Below are positions 1 through 11,380 of a stretch of DNA of 64,000 nucleotides, piece after piece. A program made the position numbers and the translations under genes. The stretch's first letter is position 1. Every line of letters begins with the position of its first letter. Source of the stretch: Bidens hawaiensis (lineage: Eukaryota; Streptophyta; Magnoliopsida; Asterales; Asteraceae). The stretch covers positions 1,736,001 through 1,800,000 of the forward strand of contig JAIQDT010000061.1 of NCBI GenBank assembly GCA_021521415.1, in the 5' to 3' direction. Under the pieces are notes generated by a model. It was not told the DNA's origin. It made no database searches and saw only the letters and a program-made list of their open reading frames with translations.

Positions 1-682
1 ATTTATTTATTTATTTATTTTTACTTAAAAAAATTTAATAGCACATGATTCTTATTAAGTAACCAGAATAATTACCCAATATAACACCGGCTTGAGGTAA
101 CAACCAGCTCGATTTTAAACATTTGCTGTGTCAACTGCGATTTAAATATCTTATGATCGTCATGTTTTCAAATACATGTATTATCATTCTTTTATTAATT
201 TGCGTTCTTAGTTTTCATATGAATTTTAAACCAGAAGAGTGTATAGGTTTTTCCTTAATACAAAAGGATTTATCTTCCAACATTATATATTGTGTTGACA
301 AAATAACTTTTCATAATTTTATGAAATCTTTTTGTGACTCTTAAAAAGTTCTATTAAGTTAAAACCATTTTTTTAAATTTTAATTAAAAAACGGTAGCCC
401 GTCAAAGTCAGGTTTTATTAGTATTTAGAATCAAATGATTATATCTTCTCTATTCTAATAAGTAAAAATAACTTCGGCTACAAGACACATTTTCAGCTAT
501 TCTCAAGGTTGTTTTCCACTCATCCTATTAAAATATAAAATAAGATTTTTTTATTATTTTAATAATCAATATAAAACATGAAATCAAATTAAATTTTGAG
601 TTACGTGACTATGATATGGTTGAATTATTCTATAAACGCTCAAAAAATAAAAAATGTGATAAATCATAATTAATTCACATAT
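1..682. other. AT-rich intergenic DNA, no gene seen
   Basis: Very AT-rich, opening with a short ATTT tandem run. Only short open frames occur, with no recognisable domain, splice pattern or repeat structure. I see nothing functional here. Confidence 0.6.
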
Positions 683-1605
683 TTTAAGTAAGGATCAAAG
701 TGAAAAAGACATAAAAGTAATATCACATATTTTATCTCTTCAAAATCAAGACACATGTCAATTCTTCCGTAATTTTAAAAAGACTATAATTTTTTCATGT
801 AATATTTTTAAAGAATCACCATAATAACAATTATTTTTTATCTTTAATATGAGTATGACTTTGTTATATAAAAACTAAAAAAAATACGTCAGTATGTCTT
901 TTTGATTGTCATTGTGTCTTCTTTCGCCATTGTGTCTTTCTACTTATTATTGTGTGTGTGTTTTTTTAATACTAATAACACCCTTGTTTAATCATAATAT
1001 GTAAATATAATGATAAAATAACAAAAAATTATCAAATACATAAAATACAATGATGAATACATATTACACAATGACCTGAAACATAAAACACAATGAAAAA
1101 TATATATTATACAATAACATAAACGTAATACTCTTTTTTCTCAAATTAAGTGAATGCCATATGTCAATCCCAAACAAAAGACAATAAGCGTAATACACAA
1201 TGATGAGTAAAAGATACAATGACGAGCATAAAGGCACAATGACATAAGTTTTGTTTTAGTTTTTGTCTTTATTATGAGTATCAATTGAAAGACACGATAA
1301 CCAGAACCTATAACATAATAGGTAGAAAACCTAACTGAAAAATACAATGACCAACTAATAACACAATATATATAAAAATTTTACTAATTTTATTTTTGTT
1401 TTTATATAGCAATATGATATACTCATATTAAAGATAAATAAAGTTTTTATTATTATGAATTTTTTTAAAATAAATTATTGTATGAAAATCTATTAACGCT
1501 TTAAAATGAAAAATGAATTGACATGTGTCTTGTATGCGGAGAAAAAATGTCAACAGATATGGGTTAATCCTTTTATACCTTTTTCATTATTTTGGTCTTA
1601 AATAA
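683..1605. mobile_element. Foldback/MITE-like element with ATTGTGT core (copy 1)
   Basis: The stretch around 685-900 returns in inverted orientation around 1365-1600. Both arms share the word AGACACATGTCAATTC and the block ATCTTTAATATGAGTAT. Between the arms lies an irregular array of the word ATTGTGTYTTT (900-960), with its complement ACACAATGA scattered through 1050-1370. No transposase is encoded. Large inverted arms without coding capacity fit a MITE or foldback DNA transposon. I could not define a target duplication, so the ends are approximate. Confidence 0.5.
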
Positions 1606-1761
1606 ATCTCACGCTTCTTAATCTTATGGCCCTTTGTATTTTAAATTTTAAGCTTATCCTTTATATACACACTAGGTTGTAGGTTGTTTTACATTTTTCG
1701 TTTTTTAATATTTATTTTTTAGATTTTAAATTTTTTTATTCTAAGAAAGTTAATGATATAC

Positions 1762-1967
1762 TTAGGCCATGTTTGGGATTCCTTATTTGCACCTCCTTTT
1801 GACTTATATAAGTTGTTTTTGATAAGTTACTCCCTCCAAACTTATCAAAACCTCCTTTTTCTTTCTTTAAGAACTTAAAAAAGTCACATTACCCAACACC
1901 TTTATAACTTATAAAAGTTAATAAGTTACAAGAAGGAAAAAGATAAGGAATCCCAAACACTCCATTA
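1762..1967. mobile_element. Tourist-like (PIF/Harbinger) MITE
   Basis: A 200-base element (1765-1964) is bounded by terminal inverted repeats with the shared core GTTTGGGATTCCTTAT, and by a TTA target duplication on both sides (1762-1764 and 1965-1967). The GG-N-GTTTGG termini and a 3-base TWA duplication are hallmarks of PIF/Harbinger MITEs. A relative with the same termini lies in RPT5 intron 6 (45526-45696). Confidence 0.8.
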
Positions 1968-1993
1968 AAGTTTGATGATGAATGGGTTTCACG

Positions 1994-2531
1994 AATAAAT
2001 GATAACTCGTTTAAAAGCTATCTGGATTTGGTGACCTATGATTCGCTTATTTTTTTTTACTATAAAATTGTTTCTTAATTATAAATAATATCTTTTAAAA
2101 AAAATCAGATATTAATTTTTAGTATATCTTATTTTATAGGATTTTCACATCAAATATTTGGTAAGATTAATATTTAATTTAATGAGATGTTATAACTTGT
2201 TTAAGAGCTATCTGGGTTTGGTGAGACCAATACTCGTGAATTCGGGTCAAATGCATGAGAAACCTCAATTTACAAATAAAACAATCTGGTGGCTTGAGAG
2301 AATCTAGGGAGCAACCAGAAAGCTTTTAAAGGCTTTTGTTTCAAATATTTCGTAAGATTAATTTTTAATTTAATGAGATGTTATAACCCGTTTAAGAGCT
2401 ATTTGGGTTTGGTGAGACTCATACCCGTGAATTCGGGTCAAGTGCATGAGAATCCCCCATTTACAAATAAAAAAATCTGACGGCTTAAAAGAATTTAGAG
2501 AGCAACCAGAGAGCTTTTAAAGGTTTTCGTT
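1994..2531. repeat. Tandem repeat, 191-base period
   Basis: Two nearly full units start at 2150 and 2341 with the word TCAAATATTTSGTAAG. Each contains GAATTCGGGTCAARTGCATG and ends near GCTTTTAAAGG. A weaker partial unit precedes them near 1994. There is no coding potential. The unit may derive from a transposable element, but I do not recognise the family. Confidence 0.65.
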
Positions 2532-5393
2532 TATATATATCATAAATATATCTATGTAGTTATTTTAAATTTTTAAAGTTCATTATTATATTTTAACAAA
2601 CTTCCATCTATGGAAGTTAATTTTGTTTTTTTGTTTTTAATCATAACAAACTTTCAATATTTATGTGATTTGAAATCCATCTATGTTTATATTATCGATC
2701 TGCTTAATATCTACATGTCACATACTAGGTTAGAAACTTACATATTAAACTACACATGTAACATGTTAAATTAAAAAAAAATACTAAATAAATAGTAGCA
2801 ATTAAGATTTAAAAATTGTGAAACGATTTTTTGAGATAAGATGTGATTAAAGTTTATGTGTAAATAATGTAATTTAATCATATTATTGTAAAATATCATT
2901 TATAATTCTTAAAATACTTGCTAACTATTTAATTTAATATTTTTATTAAGCTCGTGTAATAGTTTTTTAATCTAATTAGTTACAAAACAATATTTCAAAA
3001 TAAAATCCAGAGTCACACATCTTGAATATTCATGAGGTTATCATGCAAGTATGTAACGAATCCGCCGTATATTGGCAATCGATTTTTGCTACAAATTTCA
3101 AAAAAAGAAGAAATATATTAAAAATCAGCCAACTAACTTGCTTTAATCAGTTACTTAAAAAAAAGGTGTTGTTTTTTTTGTCTCTATAATATGAAGGTTA
3201 TATTGAGAATGATTTAACACCCACTTGGCCGCTAAAATGATGAAATTTGACTTTGTTATTAAAACTTTTAGAGAGAGATGTTTATCATAAACAACCGGTC
3301 AATAATTAAGCATTTAAATATTATCTTCTGGTGATGAGTTTCATCACGTCACGCTAAATTATTGTAACAAAGAAATTCATAAACCTAAATCGTTGGGTTT
3401 TTTTTTTTCAATCTCTATAATAGCTCATATGTAAAATTTCATAGTTTGTATATTTCAAATGCGTGAGGGTTGGCATTTGAGTAACTCTTTAGGTTGTTAC
3501 TTATGATCTTGACTTAATGTACAAGCTGTGTTAGATAGTCTTTTGCTTCATGTGACAGGTGAGGTTGTGTACATAAGATTGCTTCGCGATCCGACCCCTG
3601 GCCACTCTACACCCTATGAAAGTCAAGCATTGGGTATGCTCTATATACAAAATTGCTATCTTCATATACATATAATAACCATCAAACTAATTTTCATAGG
3701 TTTTTAATCTATTACACGTTTACTTACACATTTGTAACTAATATAACCAATACTAATAGCATATATTATACGTTTAGAATATATCGTTATATATCTCCTT
3801 ATAACTAGGAAATATTGTTGTAAATTAATTTCTAGAATAGAAGATTCTATTGTAATTATATGTAAGGATGTTTATCTTTGAATGAGAGGATACGAATTAT
3901 TTTCCAATAAATACCTTCACTTATACATATGTAGAATATGTATGTAAATACAAACAAAACTTAATATTTTTCTTTTAGTTTTAAAAGATATGACTACACA
4001 TAACATTTATACCCTATTATGTTATTTTTAAACACCTTAATGTTGAAAATTTATAATGATCAATTTGTTATGCGTGTCTTAATAAAAAGGATATTTGGTA
4101 AAAAGTGTGGGAAGGCACCATTTGTGAAAGAAAATGCAAAAATGAATGAAACAACGATGACAAAGATGCTAAAAAGAACATACCTTGATGGAAATGAAAA
4201 GTTAAGCAAACCACGTAGTAATATAAGAGTGTCACAAGATCAAAATTTAAATGAAAATAAATGGAAAGGTAATATTGGAAATTTGGAATAACTTAACATT
4301 GTTAATTTTTATTAAGTAGTGATTTGTTAAAAAACAGTAATGACTTTTCATACATTAATATTTAAAAAAATATGTCTTAAAATCGATCATTTTTAACTTG
4401 AATTTTGCATTTAGGATACCACACTCATCAAAGTGTTCTAATTTTTATCTAAAATGATGTTTTAATTATGACATATCTGCCAATAAGATTTAGTTTATTT
4501 CAAAGGATGTTTTAGTTATTACAACATCATGCTTTAGCTCTGGACATAATTCTTTTATGACATTATTCATCCTTACCCATTAAAAATCATGTTATTTGAC
4601 ACAATAACTTTTAAACATAAATCCCATAAATTCTTATATATACCATACATGTGGTGATGGCGTGGAAAGACAACGGTGACAAAAATGAAACATATTTAAT
4701 TCAATGTGGGTGTTACTTTAATTAAATATTCAAAATTTTGAGGTGGATGGAATATACAATTTCACAATCATTATGTTCCAAAATTTAATAATCATTTAAC
4801 AATATTAAACGAACAAATAGCTATAAACAGTTAGTATTTGCAGATTAGGGTTGTTAATAATATTTGTTAACGGATCGAAGTCATAATGTTATATATATAC
4901 ACGTGTATATATATATATATGCGTGTGTGTATATTAATTTTAGAGAAGTGATCTCAAATGGGTTCACTCACAAATTTTTTTGCACCCTTTTGTCTCTTTT
5001 TTAACAACCAATAATTAAACTCCGGCTATCTAGGATAATTCAATTGTAAAACATGACCTCGAACATCTGTGATCGCAATTAGCACTGGTAGCCCAAGTTC
5101 GCTATCTCCTATTATGGGAAAATCCCGTCACCCGAAAGCGGGTAAAATCCGGTTAAGATCACATTCAAACTCGAGACCTTGCGGCTTCTAGCATCTTCAC
5201 TTACCTTCCAATACTAGTTAAATAAAGTTCATTTCTAAATATTTTTTTAAATGATAAGTGACACCTTGATCTATTTCTCACCCCTAAACTACATTAAGAT
5301 TTAAAAGAATAATGCATTCTCATGACAGGTTTGAACCTAGTCTTCTTCCCGAAACCTTTACCACACTCGAATGGCATCTCCTTTAATATAGGA
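2532..5393. other. AT-rich intergenic DNA without a convincing gene
   Basis: Mostly AT-rich sequence. A less AT-rich island near 3555-3636 reads open on the plus strand as EVVYIRLLRDPTPGHSTPYE, but has no partner exon. The small open frame at 4019-4291 is Lys/Asn-rich and matches nothing I know. A (TA)n/(TG)n microsatellite sits near 4890-4930. A tRNA-like B-box word GGTTCAAACC (minus strand) near 5328 suggests an old SINE trace. Confidence 0.5.
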
Positions 5394-5424
5394 CTAGGTT
5401 AAACCCCGTGTTATAAACGAACGG
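5394..5424 (-). mobile_element. Helitron-type 3' terminus (candidate)
   Basis: On the minus strand a degenerate hairpin (about CCGTTCGTTTATAACACGG) is followed some 8-10 bases later by CTAG. This is the usual Helitron 3' layout of hairpin then CTRR. The stem is imperfect and no 5' TC end could be fixed, so only the terminus is called. Confidence 0.35.
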
Positions 5425-5456
5425 AAAATATATAAAACTTCATATATATATATATA

Positions 5457-5773
5457 TAGGCAAAGTATAGAATAAAAACCCACTTAAGTTGTGAAAACCC
5501 TATATAACATCGTTTTTTTTTTGTTACATGTAAGATATGTTGTAACATTTAATACAAAACATCGAAACATTAAAAAAAATTGTTTTGCTATTTTTTAACA
5601 TTTTTTATTAACTTTTTATATGTTTTTAGGAGAGAGAAAATGTTATATTTATGTTAACATTTTTTATTAACTTTAATTGTGGACCACAAGATTTAATATT
5701 TAATTAAAAACATGTGATAGAGAATGGGTTTCTAGAGTTTTCACAATTCAAGTGGGTTTTTATTTTAACCTAA
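5457..5773 (+). mobile_element. MITE-like element, copy 1 of an inverted pair
   Basis: A roughly 317-base noncoding unit with terminal inverted repeats around ATAAAAACCCACTTRARTTG. The same unit recurs in opposite orientation at 6572-6897; both copies share TTGTGGWCCACAA and the run of T before GTTACATGTAA. Both are embedded in (TA)n tracts, which hides the target duplication. The superfamily is not recognised. Confidence 0.6.
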
Positions 5774-5784
5774 TATGTATATAT

Positions 5785-6500
5785 ATAATAGGAAGTATAG
5801 AGTTTGTAGGAAGGATAAGAAGTAATCTTGTCCATTGATTTTGAATATGGAGGGTTGAGATTAATTTATGAGGAAATCAAGTGTGAATACAAGGTAAAGG
5901 GCATAAAAGGAATAACACATTTGTTGACTTTCTCTCTTCACATGCAAGGCACATGTCAAATTCCCCCGTCATTTTAAAACGTCCATAACTTTTTTTTACG
6001 ATGTTTTTATTGAAAAAGAAATTCACCATAATAACGAGTGTCTTTTTATCTTTTATATGAGTACCATATCGTAATATAAAGATTAAAAAAAAGTTAGTGG
6101 GTTTTTACAAATTGTGTTTTACCGAATTGTGTTTAACAAAATTGTGTTATACAATAGTATTTTTCATTGTGTTTTTTCCATTGTGTTATACAATTGTGTT
6201 TTTATCATTGTGTTTTTTTTCATAGTGTATTTTTCCATTGTGTTTTTTTCATTGTGTTTTTCATAGTGTTTTTTCGGACTTTTCCGGCGAGGTGGTGGCG
6301 GTGGGTGACGGTTGTGGTGGCGGTGGGCGGTGGAGTGGTGGTGGTTGTAAGAGATGAGTGAAGATGTAATTGGGTTTTATGTAAGTGGGTTTTTGAAATT
6401 AATTTAAGTGGGTTTTGAGATTAAAGTAAGTGGGTTTTGATATTAAATTATTAGACTAAAATACCCTCCTTCCTAGCCTTCTTAGGAAAATCAAACTTTT
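5785..6500. mobile_element. Partial foldback element with ATTGTGT core (copy 2)
   Basis: Positions 5890-6090 match one arm of the element at 683-1605: AGGCACATGTCAAATTC, the block around CACCATAATAAC, and the word TTTTATATGAGTA. They are followed at 6110-6270 by a dense array of ATTGTGTTTTT words. The opposite arm is not recognisable; a GGTGG-rich stretch and repeats of AAGTGGGTTTT follow instead. Confidence 0.45.
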
Positions 6501-6516
6501 TATTTGAACCTAACCC

Positions 6517-6571
<55 letters not shown>

Positions 6572-6573
<2 letters not shown>

Positions 6574-6897
6574 GGCTAAGTATAAAATAAAAACCCATTT
6601 GAGTTGTGAAAACTCTAGAAACCCATTGTCAACCACATGTTTTTAATTAATGTTTAAATCTTGTGGTCCACAATTAAAGTGAATAAAAAATGTAAATATA
6701 AATATAACTTTTTCTCTCTCCTGAAAACATATATAAAAATTAGTAAAAAAATGTTAAAAAATAGCAAAACATTTTTTTTATGTTTTGATGTTTTGTATTA
6801 AATGTTACAACATATATTACATGTAACAAAAAAAAACGATGTTACATAGAATTTTCGCGGGTTTTCACAACTCAAATGGATTTTCATTTTAACCTTA
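6572..6897 (-). mobile_element. MITE-like element, copy 2 (inverted)
   Basis: Inverted counterpart of 5457-5773, with the same internal words in reverse order and a (TA)n tract on each side. With copy 1 it encloses the ATTGTGT element, so a transcript through 5457-6897 could fold into a long hairpin. Confidence 0.6.
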
Positions 6898-6989
6898 CTC
6901 TATATATATATATATATATATATATATCTGTGTGTGTGCGCGCATGTGTGTTATATACATTTTAATGAATTATAAACGTCAGATAATAT

Positions 6990-6991
6990 AG

Positions 6992-7030
<39 letters not shown>

Positions 7031-7031
7031 C
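6990..7031. repeat. (ATT)n microsatellite
   Basis: Uninterrupted run of about 14 ATT units. It follows (TA)n and (TG)n tracts at 6901-6945. Confidence 0.9.
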
Positions 7032-8533
7032 AAATTATTACTTTAATTAAAAGAACCCAACGTACAAAAGACAAATAAAAAAATAACAATTTAAAATATA
7101 ATTATAAGTTAAGCCATATATTTCTAACTTATACAATGAAACAAAAATTACATATTAATTAAAACTTCATCATCTGCTGAAGTCATATGTTGAAAAGTAT
7201 AAAGCGTAAACATGTAGATGTTGTAACATAAGTTGTGTGTTATAAAACTAATTTTATTAAAATTATAAAACATTTAGGTACACAACATATAAAATGTTAA
7301 AAATATGAATGTAACAATGAGATATAATTATAATTTTTATTAAACCGCGCGTTTAATAAAGCAACAATCTAATCCAAAACTCGTGACTTAAACCACCATT
7401 TCAATCTAAACATTCATACATTCGGTTCAAACATTCATAAATAATTTCTAAAAATCCAAAAAAAAAAGAAAATAACAAAGTCTCAAAGTTTAAAAAAATA
7501 GCAATCAAAATAATTAATTGTCTTTATCACTCAATAAATGATAATTATAACATTTATTTTAAAACTTTATTCAACTTAGGAGTTAATTTTAAAATTAATG
7601 TTCAAATTAACATGTGAAAATTATATAATGGAAAATTAATGAGTTGAAAGCCTATGTAGACATACTAATTAAATGCCATGTGAAAACATTGTTTTGATTT
7701 AATAGTACATTAAAATGTAATAATACCACCTATTTAAGAGTTTTACATGCCACTTCTCACGTGTTTACGAACTAAGATATTAATGATTATATATTTGTAT
7801 ATCCTAGTTCAATAACTTAAAAATGTTTAATAGTTATAATTTAAAATCACTGTTCATATTATATATAATTCAAATTTATTCAAATCCTCAATAATCATAT
7901 AGACTTTACTTTATTGACTTTAGATGCATGCATGCCATAAAATTCAATCCAGATCACATCATTTTAGTTGCTATCATATATATGAAGACAAAAGCGTAGC
8001 ACGTATGACTGTATTCGACTAGTTAGTGAACTCCTATACATTACTTAGGTACCTTTACACCTAAATTTATTTCAGTCTCATATAATTAAAATAATAAAAC
8101 TAATTACTAACGTAATAAGCACTCCATACTTTTCTTAATCAATATCATCATTTAGTTAACTATGTAGACATATACATTAATTTAATTCTAGCTAGTAAAA
8201 TCTTAACAAATAAGTAAGGTGGGGATTAAAAAAACCATTTAATAAATTTGTTTTTCTATTACTAATAATAACAACAATAAGAATAATCTGAACTTGAGAA
8301 TAGTCTTCATTTAATGTGTTTGTATATTTGACTATATATAAAAGCTAGGTTAGTCCAACTCCAATTAATATTGTATCTATATATTAATAAAAACATAAAA
8401 GCTTCACAAGATTCATGACACTGTTTGCTTTTTTAATCGTAAGCAGGTAGATAAACTAGAAATTAAATATATACTAAAAAACGGACTTCAACTTCAATCA
8501 GCAGTCGACATTGATAAGAAATATTATTCTAGC
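7032..8533. other. AT-rich DNA, possibly the far part of IDD intron 2
   Basis: No convincing reading frame. I looked on the minus strand for the expected third exon of the IDD gene (continuation of zinc finger 4, RDSFITHRAFC-type) and did not find it here or further left. Confidence 0.5.
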
Positions 8534-8830
8534 TGGTTTGAAGAAACACTAATCGACCCCGGTCAGATTACGGATAATCTGGGGGCTAAATAGATGTTTC
8601 CCACGAGGGGTTATGTCCGGCAAAGATGGTTCTTCTGGTGACCTGCAAAACAGACACCGTGAGCTCGTCACTTAGAAGGGGGGGGGGGTACATCCTTGTG
8701 ACCACCCTCCGGTGTGAGAATCAGACTAGATTGCTCTTGAATATAAGTGTATATTAAGAGATTGCTAGAAAAGATAAGATGTGATAAGGTAATGTAATGT
8801 AATGTCTCCATACCATTTCAAGGTGTTGGA

Positions 8831-8840
8831 GTATTTATAG
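8831..8840 (-). promoter_or_regulatory. LTR core promoter TATA box
   Basis: CTATAAATAC on the minus strand, about 760 bases downstream of the LTR start, matching the plant TATA consensus. The truncated right LTR has lost this segment, so the upstream LTR can no longer start a full-length transcript. Confidence 0.55.
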
Positions 8841-9397
8841 CCGAATGTAGGTTTCCAAGCAGGTACAGCCGGCTGAATAGTATTCCTGTTCTGCCAACTG
8901 TGGGCTACGCACGTGCCATGCTGGTGGTTGGTGGGTAGGCAGCGGCTGATAGTGACCAGGCCGGCTGTGTACTATTCCTGTTCCACCAACTGCATGCTAT
9001 GCACGTCCTCCGACAGGTTGGTGAGTAGGCAGCGGCTGATAGTGACATACAGTACAAGAGCGTGCTGTTCGTCATACTGTTGTCAGTGGGCTGTCGTATC
9101 TTTGGTCAGATCTTTTGTCCATACCTCGTCAGGTACAGTACAAAAGATCCTCCAGTATCGTACGGACTGGCTCATTTGTGCGGGAGTGTTCCCGGCTTTG
9201 TGCGTGAGTGTTCCCGGCTTGCTCACTCCTTCAGGTGACATTACTGAATTATTTAAGAGTTAAGTGCCTTGTGCGTGTAGCCTTGCTGCGCGGGTAGCCT
9301 TCCCTGATGGCTAGTATCCGTTTCTGCGGGAACAGGCGGAGTACGTCGACCATTGGGAGGCTTTTCTTGCGGGAACAGCTTGCGTACTGCGCGTAAG

Positions 9398-9580
9398 GAC
9401 GTCACGTCTCTGAGCATGGTGGGTCCTGCGGATCCAGTTGGTTTCTGCGCAGACGTCTCTTCAAGGTGAGTCTTGCGAGTTTAGCCTTTGCGCAGACGTC
9501 CCTGTTGAAGGTGAGTCTTGCGGGTTCAACTGCGCAGACGTCCCTCTTTGAGGTGAGTCTTGCGGGTCCAACTGGGCTCT
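9398..9580 (-). promoter_or_regulatory. U3 repeats with ACGT-core (C-box) motifs
   Basis: Three imperfect repeats of 42-43 bases each carry GCAGACGTC, with GACGTC at 9452, 9495 and 9537. A further GACGTCACGT lies at 9398-9407. ACGT-core sites bind plant bZIP factors, and tandem U3 repeats often act as LTR enhancers. In the right LTR the first of the three is changed to TACGTC. Confidence 0.4.
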
Positions 9581-9599
9581 GCTGGGACCTACCTCTTCA

Positions 9600-9612
9600 A
9601 GTCCCCCCAGTC
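9600..9612 (-). other. Polypurine tract next to the 3' LTR
   Basis: On the minus strand ACTGGGGGGACT directly precedes the LTR start TGAAGAGG. The same tract adjoins the Tat LTR at 48734 and, in decayed form, the LTRs ending at 14788 and 15733. It primes plus-strand DNA synthesis in LTR elements. Confidence 0.65.
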
Positions 9613-9990
9613 CAATGTTCTTCTCATGAATTGTTAATAAGTGAGGTGAACTTTTGGACTTAAGCAAAGGGTTTTGAAAAGGGTTTAGTTTTAGGGTTTT
9701 CCATGGGGATTCTTCCCGCGGAAGTCCTAATGTCACGTGCAGAAATTCCCGACTTTTCTGCTTGATCTTTGGGTATGATGCGGGTAGGTCTGTAACCTCC
9801 TCGCAAGTCAGGAGCGTTGAGTTCCACTTGTGTAGATTCTCCATGAGGTTTTGGTAGTTTTGAACATAGTGATCAATTATGTTAAAACAACCAATTCCAT
9901 CTTGGAGCTTCAAACAATCTAGTTCTCGACGTTCCCGCTATGCGGGGATGTTATTCCCGTCTCCGCAAGCATGGCCCAGAAGATCCTTCT

Positions 9991-10282
9991 TGGTTTCAAT
10001 TCCCTGCGGAGTGCTAGGTATGTGAAGGGTTTCGCCTTGACACTGTACCCGCACTCGTCTTATAGTTACTTTACTTCCAAGGTATTCCTGGCTTCAATTC
10101 CCTGCGGGTGCTAGGTATGTGAAGGGTTTTGCCTTGACACTGTACCCGCACCCGTCTTATAGTTACTTGGTTGCCGAGGTATTCTTGGCTTCAATTCCCT
10201 GCAGGTGCTAAGTATGTGAAGGGTTTTGCCTAAACACTGTACTCGCACCTGTCTTATAGTTACTTGGTTGCCAAGGTAAGGG
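9991..10282. repeat. Three tandem 97-98-base repeats
   Basis: Units start at about 9991, 10089 and 10187. Each carries TTCAATTCCCTGCRGG, AAGGGTTTYGCC and CGTCTTATAGTTACTT. They lie in the 3' noncoding region of the Tat derivative, with no coding signal. Confidence 0.85.
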
Positions 10283-10620
10283 GTATAGTCCCGCTTACTT
10301 TTGAATCTCTTTGAATCTTTTTGAAATTCGAAGAGTTGGTGAAAGGATAAGAACAGTCCAAACTGTTGAAATGTCGTCCGACGGTTTCTTCTGGCAGTGT
10401 CAGGACGTGCAGGAAGTTATGGCGACGTGACAGTATAAGGTCATTCCAGACGCTTTTTCAGGCGCGTGGGCGCGAGTTTTCGGGCGCATGGCCGCGAAGT
10501 TTACGGCACGCGTCCTGTCAACAGCTGTTGCCAGCTTGCTTTTTCCACGTGTCATAGTTTCATTGCACCAGTGTTTTCCTCTCTCTTCCGCATTAAATTC
10601 ATCGCATTCATTGCGATGAG

Positions 10621-10776
10621 TATATAAAGGGAGGAGAGGTTGCATCTCAACTCACAGTTTCACCTATCTTCTTCTTCTAAACGATTTCCGGCGAATACTC
10701 TAACTTTTCTGTCGAGCATTCTCCTGAAATCGTTCTTCTTTACATCCAAAACATGTCTTCTGTTCATGATCTTGAG
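10621..10776 (+). promoter_or_regulatory. Promoter, leader and start codons of an antisense ORF remnant
   Basis: TATATAAA at 10621-10628 lies on the strand opposite to the element, 125 bases before ATG at 10753. The leader between is pyrimidine-rich (CTTCTTCTTCT). The reading frame starts MSSVHDLE and then runs straight into LTR sequence at 10777. MSSV matches the start region of the antisense gypsy-type ORF in the larger Tat element (about 49171). This is therefore the beginning of that antisense gene, with its body removed by the deletion. That the promoter works is inference. Confidence 0.5.
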
Positions 10777-11380
10777 GCTATGCACGTCCTCCGACAGGTT
10801 GGTGAGTAGGCAGCAGCTGATAGTGACATACAGTACAAGAGTGTGCTGCTCGTCATACTGTTGTCAGTGAGCTGTCGTATCTTTGGTCAGATCTTTTGTC
10901 CATACCTCGTCAGGTACAGTACAAAAGATCCTCCAGTATCGTACGGACTGGCTCATTTGTGCGGGATTGTTCCCGGCTTTGTGCGGGAGTGTTCCCGGCT
11001 TGCTCACTCCTTCAGGTGACATTACTGAATTATTTAAGAGTTAAGTGCCTTGTGCGTGTAACCTTGCTGCGCGGGTAGCCTTCCCTGATGGCTAGTATCC
11101 GTTTCTGCGGGAACAGGCGGAGTACGTCGACCATTGGGAGGCTTTTCCTGCGGGAACAGCTTGCGTACTGCGCGTAAGGACGTCACGTCTCTGAGCATGG
11201 TGGGTCCTGCGGATCCAGTTGGTTTCTGCGCATACGTCTCTTCAAGGCGAGTCTTGCGAGTTTAACCTTTGCGCAGACGTCCCTGTTGAAGGTGAGTCTT
11301 GCGGGTTCAACTGCGCAGACGTCCCTTTTTGAGGTGAGTCTTGCGGGTCCAACTGGGCTCTGCTGGGACCTACCTCTTCA
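10777..11380 (-). repeat. 5' LTR of the Tat derivative, truncated
   Basis: Matches 8996-9599 with equal length (604 bases) and ends in the same CCTACCTCTTCA, followed by the target duplication CGGTT. The downstream 457 bases present in the left LTR, including the TATA box, are absent. Confidence 0.8.

Larger units (their letters stand above)
8539..9599 (-). repeat. 3' LTR of the Tat derivative (complete)
   Basis: 1,061 bases with perfect six-base terminal inverted repeats TGAAGA/TCTTCA. The minus-strand TATA box is at 8831-8840. A G10 run lies near 8680-8690. An internal imperfect duplication holds GGCAGCGGCTGATAGTGAC at about 8938 and 9027. The half from 8996 to 9599 matches 10777-11380 base for base with about a dozen differences by eye in 604, so the insertion is fairly recent. 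Confidence 0.8.
8539..11380 (-). mobile_element. Internally deleted Tat-type Ty3/Gypsy retrotransposon
   Basis: A complete left LTR (8539-9599) and a truncated right LTR (10777-11380) flank about 1.2 kb of noncoding interior. Flanks are TGGTT (8534-8538) and CGGTT (11381-11385), a five-base target duplication with one mismatch. LTR termini are TGAAGA...TCTTCA. The purine tract and the LTR TATA box place the element on the minus strand. Gag, pol, PBS and the downstream half of the 5' LTR are gone. Only the 3' noncoding region plus the promoter and first codons of a plus-strand antisense ORF remain. It needs helper proteins to move. It lies in what would be intron 2 of the IDD gene. Confidence 0.75.

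Noticed and set aside
123..344. 73-residue hydrophobic open frame
   Set aside because: Composition follows the AT-rich DNA; no domain, no promoter and no splice context.
4019..4291. 90-residue Lys/Asn-rich open frame
   Set aside because: No recognisable motif, AT-driven composition and no supporting exons nearby.
6451..6636. Open frame with a long Tyr-Ile run
   Set aside because: It is the translation of a (TA)n microsatellite.
9461..9913. 150-residue minus-strand frame with QDSP repeats
   Set aside because: It crosses the Tat LTR border and U3 repeats; the apparent peptide repeat is the LTR tandem repeat.
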